A stretch of DNA of 64,000 bases from Ktedonobacteria bacterium (GTDB lineage Bacteria > Chloroflexota > Ktedonobacteria > Ktedonobacterales > JACDGC01): assembly GCA_027459785.1 (NCBI GenBank), contig DAIDGU010000071.1, positions 1 through 64,000 on the forward strand. The letters are read 5' to 3'. This document shows, piece after piece, positions 19,601-27,505 of the stretch (positions are counted from its first letter, which is position 1; every line of letters starts with the position of its first letter). The notes below the pieces were generated by a model. It was not told the origin of the DNA. It saw nothing but the letters and a program-made list of their open reading frames with translations, and ran no database searches. The translations under genes and the position numbers were made by a program.

Positions 19601-20309
19601 CGTCTTGTTGTTTAATCAATTGTTAGCCGCAGCCAGCTCGCACGGTCTTTCGGTAACTGGAAGTGCAACGAACCTGCTGATTGACATAGCGGAAACCGCT
19701 GAGATGTTGCAAAGCGGCAGTAATTTCGGCATATATGTCAATAAGGCGGCGGCTCTCATCGATGGCGAAGCATTGGCGAATGATCTTAACAATGATATCA
19801 TGTTTACCAGTAAGCTGATACAGCTGCTGTGTGGGGATGATCCGGGAGCTGGTCTGGGGGCCCAAAAGACTAAAGGGCCACGTGGCGGTGGTCCAAATAC
19901 CCCTTATAGTGTAAGAGGAAAATCACAGTCATCCAGCAAAAGCTCTAGACCAGGCAAAGGTAGATATTTTGGGCAAGTATTCCATCACGAAACAAAAGAA
20001 GAGATCGAGTTCATGCATATGAATGAACAAGGCGGAGGAACGATCCCTGGTGTGGGATACTACGATCCACTCTCGACCTCAACAGAGACGTCGGGGGGTA
20101 GTGCGGTTACGTGTGATATCCTATGCTGGATTGGGATTGGGATTGGGATTGGGATATCAGTAGGAATCGGTTTCTCTGATTATCAGCCTGCTGCATCTCC
20201 TAGCGATTCAACAACCCCTCCAGCTGAGGACGTGAACGGACCAGGCACTGGCGAAAATGGAGGAGGCGAGCAGTGTGTTTCTGATGCTGTGGCACCTTGT
20301 CAAAAATGA
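13689..20309 (+). CDS. giant Sec-exported YD-repeat (RHS) protein with toxin-like C-terminal tip
   Basis: A 2,206-residue cell-surface or secreted protein. The start is set at ATG 13689, directly before a signal peptide (hydrophobic core LVMASLIAVLLIGTTGSF, cleavage probably after TAANA); the longer frame starts inside a hairpin. After a beta-rich N-terminal region and a SpvB/Tc-toxin-like stretch (GGLTPPLNLSYSSEAV) come dozens of YD repeats (for example YDALGRTIS, YDPNGNLTS). The RHS core ends at QARYYDPSSGAFISADD and DPSGHG. The last 250 residues are different: a helical part, a Lys/Ser-rich stretch, YFGQVFHHETKEEIEFMH, and a glycine-zipper segment (CWIGIGIGIGISVGIGF). In polymorphic toxins this position holds the effector tip; I do not recognise this one. 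The tip region is visibly less GC-rich than the core. Confidence 0.85.
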   Translation: MQTTWNIWRQVMAQAYIWRKLVMASLIAVLLIGTTGSFISLTAANAAMIRTGMKVAPYKGSPNHFHVPAAPDRSGPYPGPAPAHMRPVSASVDTTLHHPFTPTMKELVIPLTRSYAASPNQPPTVQAAPADVTGSDGTLEVQVPANALTSADIAAAGGSARLVVDQVAGLSGSVNDPNGSGRIIFGEYTFQVQNAKGQEIPTSIALRQPLTLIYHWHGTRAPIPFTLEPVNFTLNPALPLTVPHKLLHAGAPQQFRTTYDPKTTSLKVIVPLSQSGGGAFSATSPVSYFGKPDAFQNDLHTGSLNDTIAIDVPSGPGGLTPPLNLSYSSEAVAETHSPTAAASWVGVGWSLDPGEISWSEQNIPAPNGTQNEVDGWSISDPYGTSGALLPPNTTTATYYDDTPNPPSGVTNWRTATESHAKIVSYENPTVDCTNFPEQSVCGTGGYGVQPPCFRVWLPNGIMEEFGCTFDSRQFYPAGTSTTNYVTAWKLDLITDPMGNQIHFTYGVVNNTQNGITYPMDSVLQSVAWDAPNCHNANDECSGSSWNPTMEVLFDYSHAVGHVAPGGSVCTQSGTLRCDDPKPGAQESIPLSLSTEVLNEIDVNVAGSGSFQLLRKYVLAYAQAAGSTITDVLTGSSEAVAGHLLLEQVTEDGTDGSTHYPTQTFAYTYPGSEYYEDGQYTPTPTSDCGPAWNTGKRTNGLGNCVLWFQTYNSYLLSSADNGMGLHTSYTWQDMRTNQHGVDTSAPAPDNDPQHAYACTDLQATKSTGWNVYPCDLADDNGWSHLTLTSRTEQIDDPLSNNSSYQVKATWTYNYNLAALTAQECSDCQYGMYWGNANDGDIADFYNGKFTGFSFAQSINPDGSLENDSYYSTEGWGVWDNTKVACHDGQSTCPNSPAWDLTNAASGRAFQVDEYGIKQNGVYPLLKRTQTTYAAICPTATVAATPAPSSGIYAGYTWNNHLVSEVDQDNPAALCDIQTTGTTTYQAEGQSSPTSSTSPMQHTAYTYDTNHDYGHLLSATTTGNDLGSTPTIVQTYAYIWNNAISTTSTSATGTYIVDRRAFTDTEDGSGNRKACTYVYFDNLAYGTGANSGLIHGLADQTDKYTTCTQSGGTGVVTTKQGYDTNGDLYWTLDADSQAGISGHTGCTIGTNNFTTCTTYSNLYSTQVATQTNDKGQTTTENYSTSSGDGYGLWPSGVTDANGQTTSATYDALGRTISTTLPGETSGETTTSTSYSFSACPATGASAPCYVVDRSQRLDSSTTVTEQSYYDGWGHLLETRTPAPTSQDTIQFAQYDSLGQPIFLSQPYFVASGTGYSTPDMSQPGTSTQYDGLGRMISLINPISATTSLGYAASCNVAGLGDSACYEATTQIDANGHKQAAYEDALGRTSAQQDWTGTSSSGFTLYRTIKESFDYLFNLATKTYADGSHTATATYNALDELVSSTDPNQGNYSYTYDPNGNLTSSVDARGTAGSVFYNYDGLNRTIWESTNSDGSSPFASYSYDSTANGNVGIGRLTSETFASGPNQAITGSYAYSYDGRGRTTSWTETINATTYPFLTGYNDADQPTTLTYPDGDLITTSYSQQGWLAGVTEKLGSNPTTTFLNSVSYQGSAGASGHPSNAVIANGTDAWSSIYDAALRLTDLHVQQGASVLFDQTRGYDAVANTLITTTQFANGTQTDNQAFCYDDLDRLTWAGATGTPPCQSLTAGTLTSAAYQQSYSYDVLDRFTNGPSGNGYTYGDPNHIDAVTSAPNYSASYDAAGEMTSRNGQALTYDALQRLISWQNTASNPTSTASYGYDGAGERVEQQTTTNGTTTTTYYIGPYEEISTTGSQTTTTKYYNGGVTAAVSVNGSISYLVQDGLGSVVAALDATGNVTANQLYLPYGGVRYQSGALPTSYGFTSQHSDPSGLLYDQARYYDPSSGAFISADDTDGSCYVYVHNNPESATDPSGHGANDNCSKAKALRDYLITLYQFVLLFNQLLAAASSHGLSVTGSATNLLIDIAETAEMLQSGSNFGIYVNKAAALIDGEALANDLNNDIMFTSKLIQLLCGDDPGAGLGAQKTKGPRGGGPNTPYSVRGKSQSSSKSSRPGKGRYFGQVFHHETKEEIEFMHMNEQGGGTIPGVGYYDPLSTSTETSGGSAVTCDILCWIGIGIGIGISVGIGFSDYQPAASPSDSTTPPAEDVNGPGTGENGGGEQCVSDAVAPCQK
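20128..20154 (+). repeat. GGATTG hexanucleotide tandem repeat inside the YD-repeat gene tip
   Basis: About 4.5 perfect copies of GGATTG encode an Ile-Gly run in the C-terminal tip. Six-base units keep the frame when copy number changes, so the length of the hydrophobic segment could vary. Confidence 0.85.
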
Positions 20310-20324
20310 ACAAAGGATGAAATA

Positions 20325-21956
20325 ATGCAGGAAGAAAGTGCCAACCAAACGATCCTGAGATACACAGAGGCGGTCAAGGAGCATCCTGAACAAGCAGAGC
20401 TGTGGTATCAGTTGGGAGGAGCCTATCTCCAACAGCAGCAGTACCAGAAGGCATTGACTGCTTTCCAGCGAGCGGCAGCACTGGACCCCACCAAAGCTGA
20501 ATACTGGCTCAATATCGGCCTCAGCGTATCGGGACTCGGTCAAGAGCAGGAAGCTATCGCTGCGTTTCAGCATGCGGTAGCCTTGCAACCGCAGGATGCC
20601 AGCTTGTGGCGCGAGATGGGCATCAGCTTAGCCAAAGCGGGACAATTTGAAGCGGCGCTCCATGCCTTCGAGCAGGGAGTGCTGCTTGCCCCACACATGG
20701 CACGCTTGCACTACGATAAGGGGTTAGTGTTATTATCGTTAGCGCGCTATGACGAAGCACTCCTCGCGTTGACTGAAGCGACGCGGCTTCAACCAGACGA
20801 GGCCGTCTATTGGGAGCAGAAGGCGGTCGCTTTAGCAGAAATCAAACGGTATGAAGAATCCCTCGCCGCCTATGATTATGCCTTAGACTTAGATGATTCA
20901 TGTGCTCAATTTTGGTATGATAAAGGGGTGACGCTGGGCGACATGGGTAGATATAACGATGCCATCGCCGCCTACGAAACAGCTCTTCAAGTTAACCCAG
21001 ACCTTGCATATGCCTATATCAACAGAGCGACTGATCTTGACCTTTTAGGAAAACATGAGGCTGCCTGGGAGGCTATCGAACAGACGCTCACTCGTTTCCC
21101 TACCCATGCCCTTGCCTGGGACGTGAAAGGCAATATCTTAGTCTCGCTCGGTCGCTATACCGAGGCTCTCACTGCCTACGATCAGGCGTTAAGTCTAGAT
21201 GTAGAGAATGTAGCTATCCTCTTCAACAAAAGTATCGCGTTGAGCAGCCTAAACCGCTTGACCGAAGCGTACAACTTGCTTGTAGAAGTATTAGTGCGTG
21301 TACCAGATGACGCCAATAGTCGCAGCCAATTAGGTTATGTGCTCACCCAACTTGGGCGCTATGATGAAGCCGTGCAGGCATACGATCAAGCCCTGGCGCT
21401 AGCGCCCGACGATGCCGATACGTGGATCAATAAAAGTATTACCCTCAATGGATATTTGGAACAGTATGAGGAAGCTGTCGAGGCAGCCGACCAGGCAATA
21501 CGCTTGGCATCTGGCAATCGGCGAGGCTGGGTCTGCAAAGCCGAAGCTTTAGCGAATCTTGGCCAGTATGAGGAGGCGCTGGCCGCTTATACACAAGCTC
21601 ACCTGCTGGATCCCGCCAATGTCGATCTCCTTATAGCAGCGGGTGATATGCTCACCAACTTGGAACGCTATACCGAGGCGTGCGACCGGTACTATGACGC
21701 GCTGGACCTGGCCCCCGACACCCCAGAAGGATGGGAGCATTTGGGACTGGCCCAAGAATTAGAGCGCTGTTATACGTTAGCATTCTACTCCTATCGCCAC
21801 GCGCTGGCGCTTGATCCCACCCTAGCGCAAGCGCGGGAGGGACTGCAACGCTTGCGCGGGTCACGTACCATTATTGATGCCATGTTCCTATTGCATCTGG
21901 AAAGAAAATCACAACATAACCGTTCGCCTGCTCAACCGCCTGACGGCGCTCAGTGA
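20325..21956 (+). CDS. TPR-repeat protein next to the YD-repeat gene
   Basis: A 543-residue protein made almost wholly of about 14 tandem tetratricopeptide units (for example AELWYQLGGAYLQQQQYQKA, PDLAYAYINRATDLDLLGKH), with no signal peptide, so cytoplasmic. AAAGGA lies 7 bases before the ATG and only 15 bases separate it from the YD-repeat gene, so the two are co-transcribed. Genes in this position in polymorphic toxin loci are often immunity or chaperone genes; that role is inference. The last 10-15 codons (around NRSPAQPPDGAQ) read into RHS-homologous DNA in another frame, so the native C terminus was probably replaced by recombination. Confidence 0.8.
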   Translation: MQEESANQTILRYTEAVKEHPEQAELWYQLGGAYLQQQQYQKALTAFQRAAALDPTKAEYWLNIGLSVSGLGQEQEAIAAFQHAVALQPQDASLWREMGISLAKAGQFEAALHAFEQGVLLAPHMARLHYDKGLVLLSLARYDEALLALTEATRLQPDEAVYWEQKAVALAEIKRYEESLAAYDYALDLDDSCAQFWYDKGVTLGDMGRYNDAIAAYETALQVNPDLAYAYINRATDLDLLGKHEAAWEAIEQTLTRFPTHALAWDVKGNILVSLGRYTEALTAYDQALSLDVENVAILFNKSIALSSLNRLTEAYNLLVEVLVRVPDDANSRSQLGYVLTQLGRYDEAVQAYDQALALAPDDADTWINKSITLNGYLEQYEEAVEAADQAIRLASGNRRGWVCKAEALANLGQYEEALAAYTQAHLLDPANVDLLIAAGDMLTNLERYTEACDRYYDALDLAPDTPEGWEHLGLAQELERCYTLAFYSYRHALALDPTLAQAREGLQRLRGSRTIIDAMFLLHLERKSQHNRSPAQPPDGAQ

Positions 21957-23570
21957 TCCCGACCTGGGCCATTGGAGCTACAGCTACGATCCCAACGGCA
22001 ACCAGACCACGACCGCCGATCCGCGCGGAGCCAGCGGGACGGTGTACAAAGGCTATGATGGGCTGAATCGGGTGGTATGGATCTCGAATCAGAGCAATGG
22101 GTCGAATCCCTATGCCACGTACACCTACGATAGCACGGCCAACGGCAATGTGGGCATCGGGCATTTGACCAGCGAGACGTTTGCCAGCGGACCCAGCCAG
22201 GCGATCACCGGCAGCTATGCGTACACCTACGATGGGCGGGGCCAGCAGACGGGCTGGGCGATGACCATCAACAGCACGGCGTATCCCTTCACGTTGGGCT
22301 ATAATGATGCCGGGCGACCCACCAGCCTGACGTATCCCGATGGGGATATCCTCACCACCAGCTACAGCGCGCAAGACTGGCTCAGCGGCGTCAGCGAGAC
22401 GCTGAACAGCACGACGAATACGCTGCTCACCAGCATCGGCTACACGGGGGAGGCGGGGGCGTCGCAGATGCTGACCAGCGGGAGCGTGAGCAACAGCACC
22501 GACACCTGGAATCAGACCTATGACCTGAAACAACCGCCTGACCGAAACCAAGGTGACGACCGGCAGCACGACGCTCTTCGACCAAACGCGCGGCTTCGAC
22601 CCGACGGGCAACGTCCTGTCGACGACGACCACCCTTCCGGCGGGGACCGATCACCAAGCCTTCTGTTACGACGAGCAGAACCGGCTGACGTGGGCGGGCA
22701 GTGCTGGCACACCCCCCTGTCAGAGCTTGACCGCTGGCACGCTGACCAGCGCGGCGTATCAGCAGAGCTACGGATATGACGAGTTGGATCGGCTCACCAC
22801 TGGCCCGGCGGGCAGCGGGTACACGTATGGCGCCAGCAACCACCTGGATGCCCTCACCAGCACCGCCAGCGGCTACACGGCCAGCTACGATGCGGCGGGG
22901 AGCCTGACCTGTCGTGCGCCGCGCAGCAGCCTGACGTGCAGCGGCACGCCGACCGGCCAGGCGTTGGGCTACGATGCGCTGCGCCGACAGATCAGCTGGC
23001 AGGATGCGACGACCAGCCCCACGACCACGGCCAACTATGCATATAATGGCAATGGTGAGCGCGTCGCGCAACAGGTGACGAGCGGTGGCACGACGACGAC
23101 CACCGTGTATGTGGGTGCTTACGAGGAGGTCACCACCAGCGGCAGCACGACGACCACCACCAAGTACTATCAGGCGGGGCCACTGACCGCAGAAGCCATC
23201 AATGGGACGCGGTACTATCTGGTGAACGACAATCTCAGCAGCGTGAGTGTCGTGCTGACCAGCAGTGGCAGCGTGCAGGGGGTGCAGTTGTATGCGCCGT
23301 ATGGCAGCGTGCGCTACAGCAGCGGGACGATGCCGACGAGCTACGGCTTCACAAGTCAGCGGCTGGATGGGAGTGGGCTGAGCTACTTCCATGCGCGCTA
23401 CTACGACAGCAGCGTGGGGGTGTTCACCAGCGCCGACAGCGTGCAGGGGCCGAACCGCTACGGCTATGTGGGGGGCAACCCAGCGACCCGCACCGATCCT
23501 AGTGGCAGATACTTTAACCCTAATCCATTTGGGTATTTTGGGGACGATGCCTTTATCTGGAACGCACGGG
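21925..23570 (+). pseudogene. orphan RHS core fragment, frameshifted and truncated
   Basis: This copy aligns with the last third of the YD-repeat gene (SYSYDPNGNQTTTADPRG; YTYDSTANGNVGIGHLTSE; PPCQSLTAGTLTSAAYQQSY, nearly the same as in the full gene). It lacks a start and an N-terminal part. One extra A near 22529 (CTGAAACAACC where CTGAACAACC is expected for YDLNNRLTE) shifts the frame from the 21874 to the 22553 reading frame. The core ends normally (SVGVFTSADSVQGPNRYGYVGG, then DPSGRYF), after which IS5-type transposase sequence begins, so the tip is lost. Orphan RHS cores like this serve as donors for tip exchange in other systems. Confidence 0.85.
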
Positions 23571-24200
23571 CTGTGCCTGGCGGCATCTGCCGCATGATTT
23601 GCCCGCGTGGGATAGCGTCTACCATTATTTTGCGCAATGGAGCACAGATGGGACGTAGCAACGGGTGCATGACGCCTTACGCGGCATGGTGCGTGAACGC
23701 GCAAGCCATGAGCCGGAACCGAGCGCCGCGATCATCGATAGCCAAACGGTGAAGACGACAGAAAAAGGGGGGCGCATGGGTACGACGCGGGCAAGAAGGT
23801 GAACGGGCGCAAGCGGCACGTGGTGGTGGATACGCTCGGGTTGATCCTGGCAGTGGTCGTGCATGCCGCCCATATCCAGGATCGAGAGGGAGCCAAGCAG
23901 GTGTTACTGGCCGTGCAGGCACCGGAACTGGAAGTCCTCTGGGCCGATGGGGGGTATACGGGGCAATTGGTGGACTGGGTCAAGGAGCAGTTCGGCTGGG
24001 AACTGGAGATCGTTAAGCGGTCAGATGACCAACAAGGCTTTGTGGTGTTACCGCATCGCTGGAAGGTCGAGCGGACGTTCGGCTGGTTTGGACGCTATCG
24101 GCGGTTGAGCAAAGACTATGAGTTTTTGCCAGGACACAGTGTCTCCATGATCCACGTCGTTATGATTCACGTCATGCTCCGTCGCTTGTCACCCTGTTGA
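23540..24200 (+). pseudogene. IS5-family transposase remnant
   Basis: Reading across frames gives an IS5-type DDE transposase: [20 protein letters not shown], then a TAG stop where Trp is expected ([18 protein letters not shown], near 23657), [16 protein letters not shown] with the first catalytic Asp, a frameshift near 23770, then [30 protein letters not shown] (second Asp) and [21 protein letters not shown] (Glu). The N-terminal third is missing and is replaced by the RHS fragment. A possible right terminal repeat (TCAGAAACAGAGCC) lies near 24218-24231. It is inactive. Confidence 0.85.
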
Positions 24201-24545
24201 CCTTTTTCAACACGCTTTCAGAAACAGAGCCACTTTTTGTTCACTGGCGTTTTTTATTGACTGTCATTGTGTGTCTTGTTGGCTGTCAGGGTGGCTGTCA
24301 AGGCAAACTGTTTTCAAGATTTCTGCTCCCTCTCTGCTAGTATCAATACATTGCGATGAGGTTTTGCCGGGGTTTTGTATCGGTCTTTTATCGGCGTAAA
24401 TCTGGGAGCATCGACATATATTGCACTATTACTACTATTCATGGTATTATTAGGTATAATCCTATCTGCGAAGGTTTCTTGTCCGTCACCGTTGGTTGTC
24501 GCAGCTTGATTGGGATTTGCGTATCCCGAAGTAAGGAATTATACC
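24201..24545. other. AT-richer non-coding stretch with GGCTGTCA motifs
   Basis: No gene is supported here. It holds the right end of the IS remnant and three CTGTCA motifs at about 24260-24301. The 12-mer GGTGGCTGTCAA at 24290-24301 recurs exactly at 25399-25410. A TATAAT-like stretch near 24455 may serve the next gene. Confidence 0.5.
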
Positions 24546-24977
24546 ATGCTTGATAGATCTAATCCGCTTCAGGCAAAAATCATTGACCGACTCGAACGAG
24601 AAGAATTTGCGTTCCTCATCACTGTTCGTCCTGATGGTCGTCCACATGCCATTCCTGTCTGTTTTCTTTATGAAAACGATAGTATCTTAGTTTTCAGCAA
24701 GCCGAACTCGGTCAAGGTGTACAATATTCGCCAAAATTCGCATGTGTGTTTGGCACTAGATAGTTTTGGTTTTGAAGATTATTTATCAGTGGTTGTTGAA
24801 GGAAAGGCGGAATTAGTTAATGAGCCTTCAAATTGGTTAGAGTATCCACCGTATGACTCTAAATATATGCCGTTGAGCAAACGGCTATTTGGACAAGACC
24901 ACTCACCTAAAGAGTTTGTTGAGCAATTCTCTCAAGCCATTCGTATTACTTCTTTAAAAGTCCGTCAAGACCAATAG
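24546..24977 (+). CDS. pyridoxamine 5'-phosphate oxidase-fold protein
   Basis: A 143-residue split-barrel flavin- or F420-binding protein. The motif LITVRPDGRPHAIPVCFLYENDSILVFSKPN is typical of the PPOX superfamily; the ligand and substrate cannot be told from sequence. The start at 24546 is behind AAGGAATT. Codon use is much more AT-rich than in the neighbouring core genes, and the gene sits between an IS remnant and an integrase remnant, so it was probably acquired with the island. Confidence 0.75.
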   Translation: MLDRSNPLQAKIIDRLEREEFAFLITVRPDGRPHAIPVCFLYENDSILVFSKPNSVKVYNIRQNSHVCLALDSFGFEDYLSVVVEGKAELVNEPSNWLEYPPYDSKYMPLSKRLFGQDHSPKEFVEQFSQAIRITSLKVRQDQ

Positions 24978-25005
24978 TACTAAGGCTTCATGAAATTCGT
25001 TGCAT

Positions 25006-25018
25006 CTGCGATTAAAAG
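25006..25018 (-). repeat. 13-bp copy of the tRNA-Lys anticodon arm (candidate att remnant)
   Basis: CTGCGATTAAAAG here is identical to 25522-25534 in the tRNA-Lys gene, covering the anticodon loop and one side of its stem. Tyrosine recombinases commonly use this part of tRNA genes as the crossover site, and an integrase remnant lies between the two copies. Confidence 0.55.
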
Positions 25019-25269
25019 CTGTGTCCTTGCTCGTTGTCTTCATGTATGCCCGTCCTCCTCTTTCGCATTCATCACGGTTTGTGCTATCTGTCATGCAGTC
25101 TTTTTCCGTCTGTCGTTGCCGGTGTTGTAGTCAAAATTGTGGTCAAAGCAACAATCGCGTTTGGCATCTTTTGCGAGGGATAACGTGAAGGTTCATTGCG
25201 CTTTCCCCTTACTTTTAGCTAGCTTTCTGGCGGATGTCTTTTTCATTGAAGGTGCCAATCCAATAGCGC

Positions 25270-25389
25270 ATGGAAGTGCTGGGGCATAGTCAGATCGGTG
25301 TGACTATGAACCTCTATGCCCGTATCATTCCTGGTCTGAAAGAAGGGGTTGCTGACAAGATGCAGCAAATGCTTGGCGACGATGAATAG
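25270..25389 (+). pseudogene. tyrosine recombinase (phage integrase) C-terminal remnant
   Basis: The 39-codon frame reads MEVLGHSQIGVTMNLYARII and continues to MQQMLGDDE, which is the end of a phage-type integrase: the LGHS box with the conserved His and the NLYA box with the nucleophile Tyr. A stop codon (TAG, 25264-25266) lies just upstream in frame and no catalytic Arg region remains. It lies 104 bases from the 3' end of tRNA-Lys, the usual place for an integrated element's integrase gene. Confidence 0.8.
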
Positions 25390-25455
25390 CATTTTTCCGG
25401 TGGCTGTCAAATTAGCTGTCAAACTGTCGTTTTGGCGTTGCCGCCGGTCGCCAGA

Positions 25456-25484
25456 TAAAGAAAGACCCCGCTCTATGAGCGGGG
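25456..25484 (-). terminator. terminator of tRNA-Lys
   Basis: On the minus strand an 8-bp perfect stem (CCCCGCTC / GAGCGGGG, 3-base loop) is followed by TCTTTCTTTA. Confidence 0.85.
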
Positions 25485-25492
25485 CCGCTGGG

Positions 25493-25564
25493 TGCGCGCG
25501 GTGGGGTTCGAACCCACGACCCTGCGATTAAAAGTCGCATGCTCTGCCACTGAGCTACGCGCGC
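25493..25564 (-). tRNA. tRNA-Lys (anticodon TTT)
   Basis: The 72-base gene folds into a normal cloverleaf: acceptor GCGCGCG / CGCGCGC, D arm GCTC-AGTGGCA-GAGC, anticodon loop CTTTTAA giving TTT, and T arm with GGTTCGAACC. CCA is not encoded. It has a clear promoter and terminator of its own and marks one edge of the accessory island. Confidence 0.96.
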
Positions 25565-25573
25565 AACAGGCAC

Positions 25574-25603
25574 ATTATATCCCATGCACGGTCCGTTGTG
25601 CAA
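25574..25603 (-). promoter_or_regulatory. promoter of tRNA-Lys
   Basis: On the minus strand TTGCAC, an 18-base spacer and a perfect TATAAT lie about 10 bases upstream of the tRNA 5' end. Confidence 0.7.
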
Positions 25604-25771
25604 GCTAGCATGCATCCCTAGCTTGACGGATGATCGGATATGTCGCGCTTCAGTCCGCGCAGGCGGACTTCGTGGCGGCACGCCCGTAGGCGCGCAAAAT
25701 GGTTTCAATCGATACCGCCCGCTATCCTCGGCTCCAACACAACCGCCCACTTCGTCACTCTCGGTGATCGA

Positions 25772-27370
25772 CTACGCCCTTTGTTTCTTCCACGTGCGCA
25801 GCACCTCGTGCGCCGTGATGTAGCCGGGCGCGCCGGAGACGCCGCCGCCGGGATGCGTGCTGGCACCCGTCAGCCACAGCCCCACGATGGGCGTCTGATA
25901 GTTCGCCAGGTCGGGTAGCGGGCGGAACATAAACATCTGATCCAGCGTCATGTCGATGTGCATCAGGTGGCCGCGCAGCAGCCCGCCGATGCGCTCCAGG
26001 TCCACTGGTGTCTTGATGTAGACATCGGTCACGTGGCTGCTGAAGCCGGGCGCGTAATCGTCCATGAGGCGCAGGAGCTTGGCGGCCTCGCGCTGGCGCA
26101 GCTCCTCAGTCCATTGCGCGCCGTCGGCCAGTTCGTAGGGATGCCACTGCGCCCAGATGTTGAAGATATGCTTGCCGGGGGGGGCCAGCGCGGGGTCCGC
26201 CGCCGTCGGCGTCATCGCCAGGATCGCGGGGCGTTCCGGTGGCCGGCCCAGCTCGCTTTCGTGGAAGGCGCGGCGCAGGTACGTCATGGATGGGCAAAGC
26301 ATCTGCATGCCGGCGTGGGTCTCGTTCGGCTGGCCGGCGACCATTGGGCGCGCGGCGTAGTTCGGCAGCGCGTCGGCAGCGCAACGGATCGTCATGCCCA
26401 TGCCGTTCGCAATGCGCAGCCCCTTGACCTGCCGCACGAGATCCGGCGCGAGGTGGTCCGCGCCTACCAGGCCCAGCAACGTCGTCTGCACATGCGCGTT
26501 CGAGATGACACAGCGCGCCGCGATCTCCTCGCCATCTGCCAGCCGCACGCCGGTCGCGCGACCATCGCGCACGGTGATCGCCGCCACGGGTGCCTCCGTG
26601 CGCACGTCGCCGCCGTGGTGGGCCAGGCAGCGCGCCAATGCCTGCGTCAGCATGCCTGATCCACCCTTGGGTCGCCAGCAGCCCGTCTGGTGGCACAAGA
26701 TCTGCCATGCTAACTGCTCGCCACCACCCGGATCGTCCGGTCCCATGCCGCCCTGCGCCGCGAACCAGCCCAGCGCCGCACGCACGCGCGCATCCTCGAA
26801 CGTCCCCTCGATCACCTGCGCGTAGCTACCGAAGACCACCTTCAGCAGATCGGTACTCTTGCCCAGGCCCAGCATGGAGCGCAAGCGCCCGCGCTGCTGG
26901 CGCAGGATGCGGCCGACCATCGGCCCCGCGCGCGGCGGGGCCAGGAACGTCGCGTAGACCGGCTCGTTGAACTTGCCCCACAGCGTCATGAATTGGTGGT
27001 AACGTGCGGCGTCGGCGGGATTGAGTTGCGCGATGGAGGCGCACGTTTTGTCCAGGTCGTGCCAGAACGTGATCGACGTGCCATCGGGGAAGGGCGCGAA
27101 ACCGAAGGGGTCCATCGGCAGGTATTCCAGGCCGAACTGGGCCAGGCCCAGTTCCTCGATGATCGGCAGCGCCTTGATGACGATGTGAAAGGAACTGCAC
27201 GTATCCAGCGCGTAGCCAGGGAAGATGTCGTTTTCCGTCACCACCGCGCCGCCAACGATGTGCCGCCGTTCCACCACCAGCACCCGCAAGCCCGCCCGCG
27301 CCAGGTAGCAGCCGCACACCAGCCCGTTGTGTCCCGCGCCCACGATCACCACGTCATACACGCCCGCCAT
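25772..27370 (-). CDS. CrtI-like FAD-dependent oxidoreductase (phytoene desaturase / PYROXD2 type)
   Basis: A 532-residue flavoprotein. The N terminus has the dinucleotide-binding fold VVIVGAGHNGLVCGCYLARAG followed by the RRHIVGGAVVTE motif, and the C terminus has the flavin-contact sequence LWLTGASTHPGGGVSGAPG, as in carotenoid desaturases and PYROXD2-like enzymes. The start at 27370 follows GGAGGTGG. No other carotenoid genes are near, so the substrate is unknown and the non-carotenoid PYROXD2-like group is at least as likely. Confidence 0.85.
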   Translation of the reverse strand: MAGVYDVVIVGAGHNGLVCGCYLARAGLRVLVVERRHIVGGAVVTENDIFPGYALDTCSSFHIVIKALPIIEELGLAQFGLEYLPMDPFGFAPFPDGTSITFWHDLDKTCASIAQLNPADAARYHQFMTLWGKFNEPVYATFLAPPRAGPMVGRILRQQRGRLRSMLGLGKSTDLLKVVFGSYAQVIEGTFEDARVRAALGWFAAQGGMGPDDPGGGEQLAWQILCHQTGCWRPKGGSGMLTQALARCLAHHGGDVRTEAPVAAITVRDGRATGVRLADGEEIAARCVISNAHVQTTLLGLVGADHLAPDLVRQVKGLRIANGMGMTIRCAADALPNYAARPMVAGQPNETHAGMQMLCPSMTYLRRAFHESELGRPPERPAILAMTPTAADPALAPPGKHIFNIWAQWHPYELADGAQWTEELRQREAAKLLRLMDDYAPGFSSHVTDVYIKTPVDLERIGGLLRGHLMHIDMTLDQMFMFRPLPDLANYQTPIVGLWLTGASTHPGGGVSGAPGYITAHEVLRTWKKQRA

Positions 27371-27505
27371 GCTGACCACCTCCACGGCATATTGTAGCGC
27401 GCCGCCCGCCAGGAATGCGAGGGGCGCAGGCCCGCGCCGGATGTGCTATACTATGCAATTGAAAAGATTGCACCTTCGCGCCCGGCAGAGAGAGGGATTC
27501 GCGCC

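Noticed and set aside
22427..23704. 425-residue minus-strand frame over the orphan RHS core
   Set aside because: Shadow of the RHS repeats on the plus strand.
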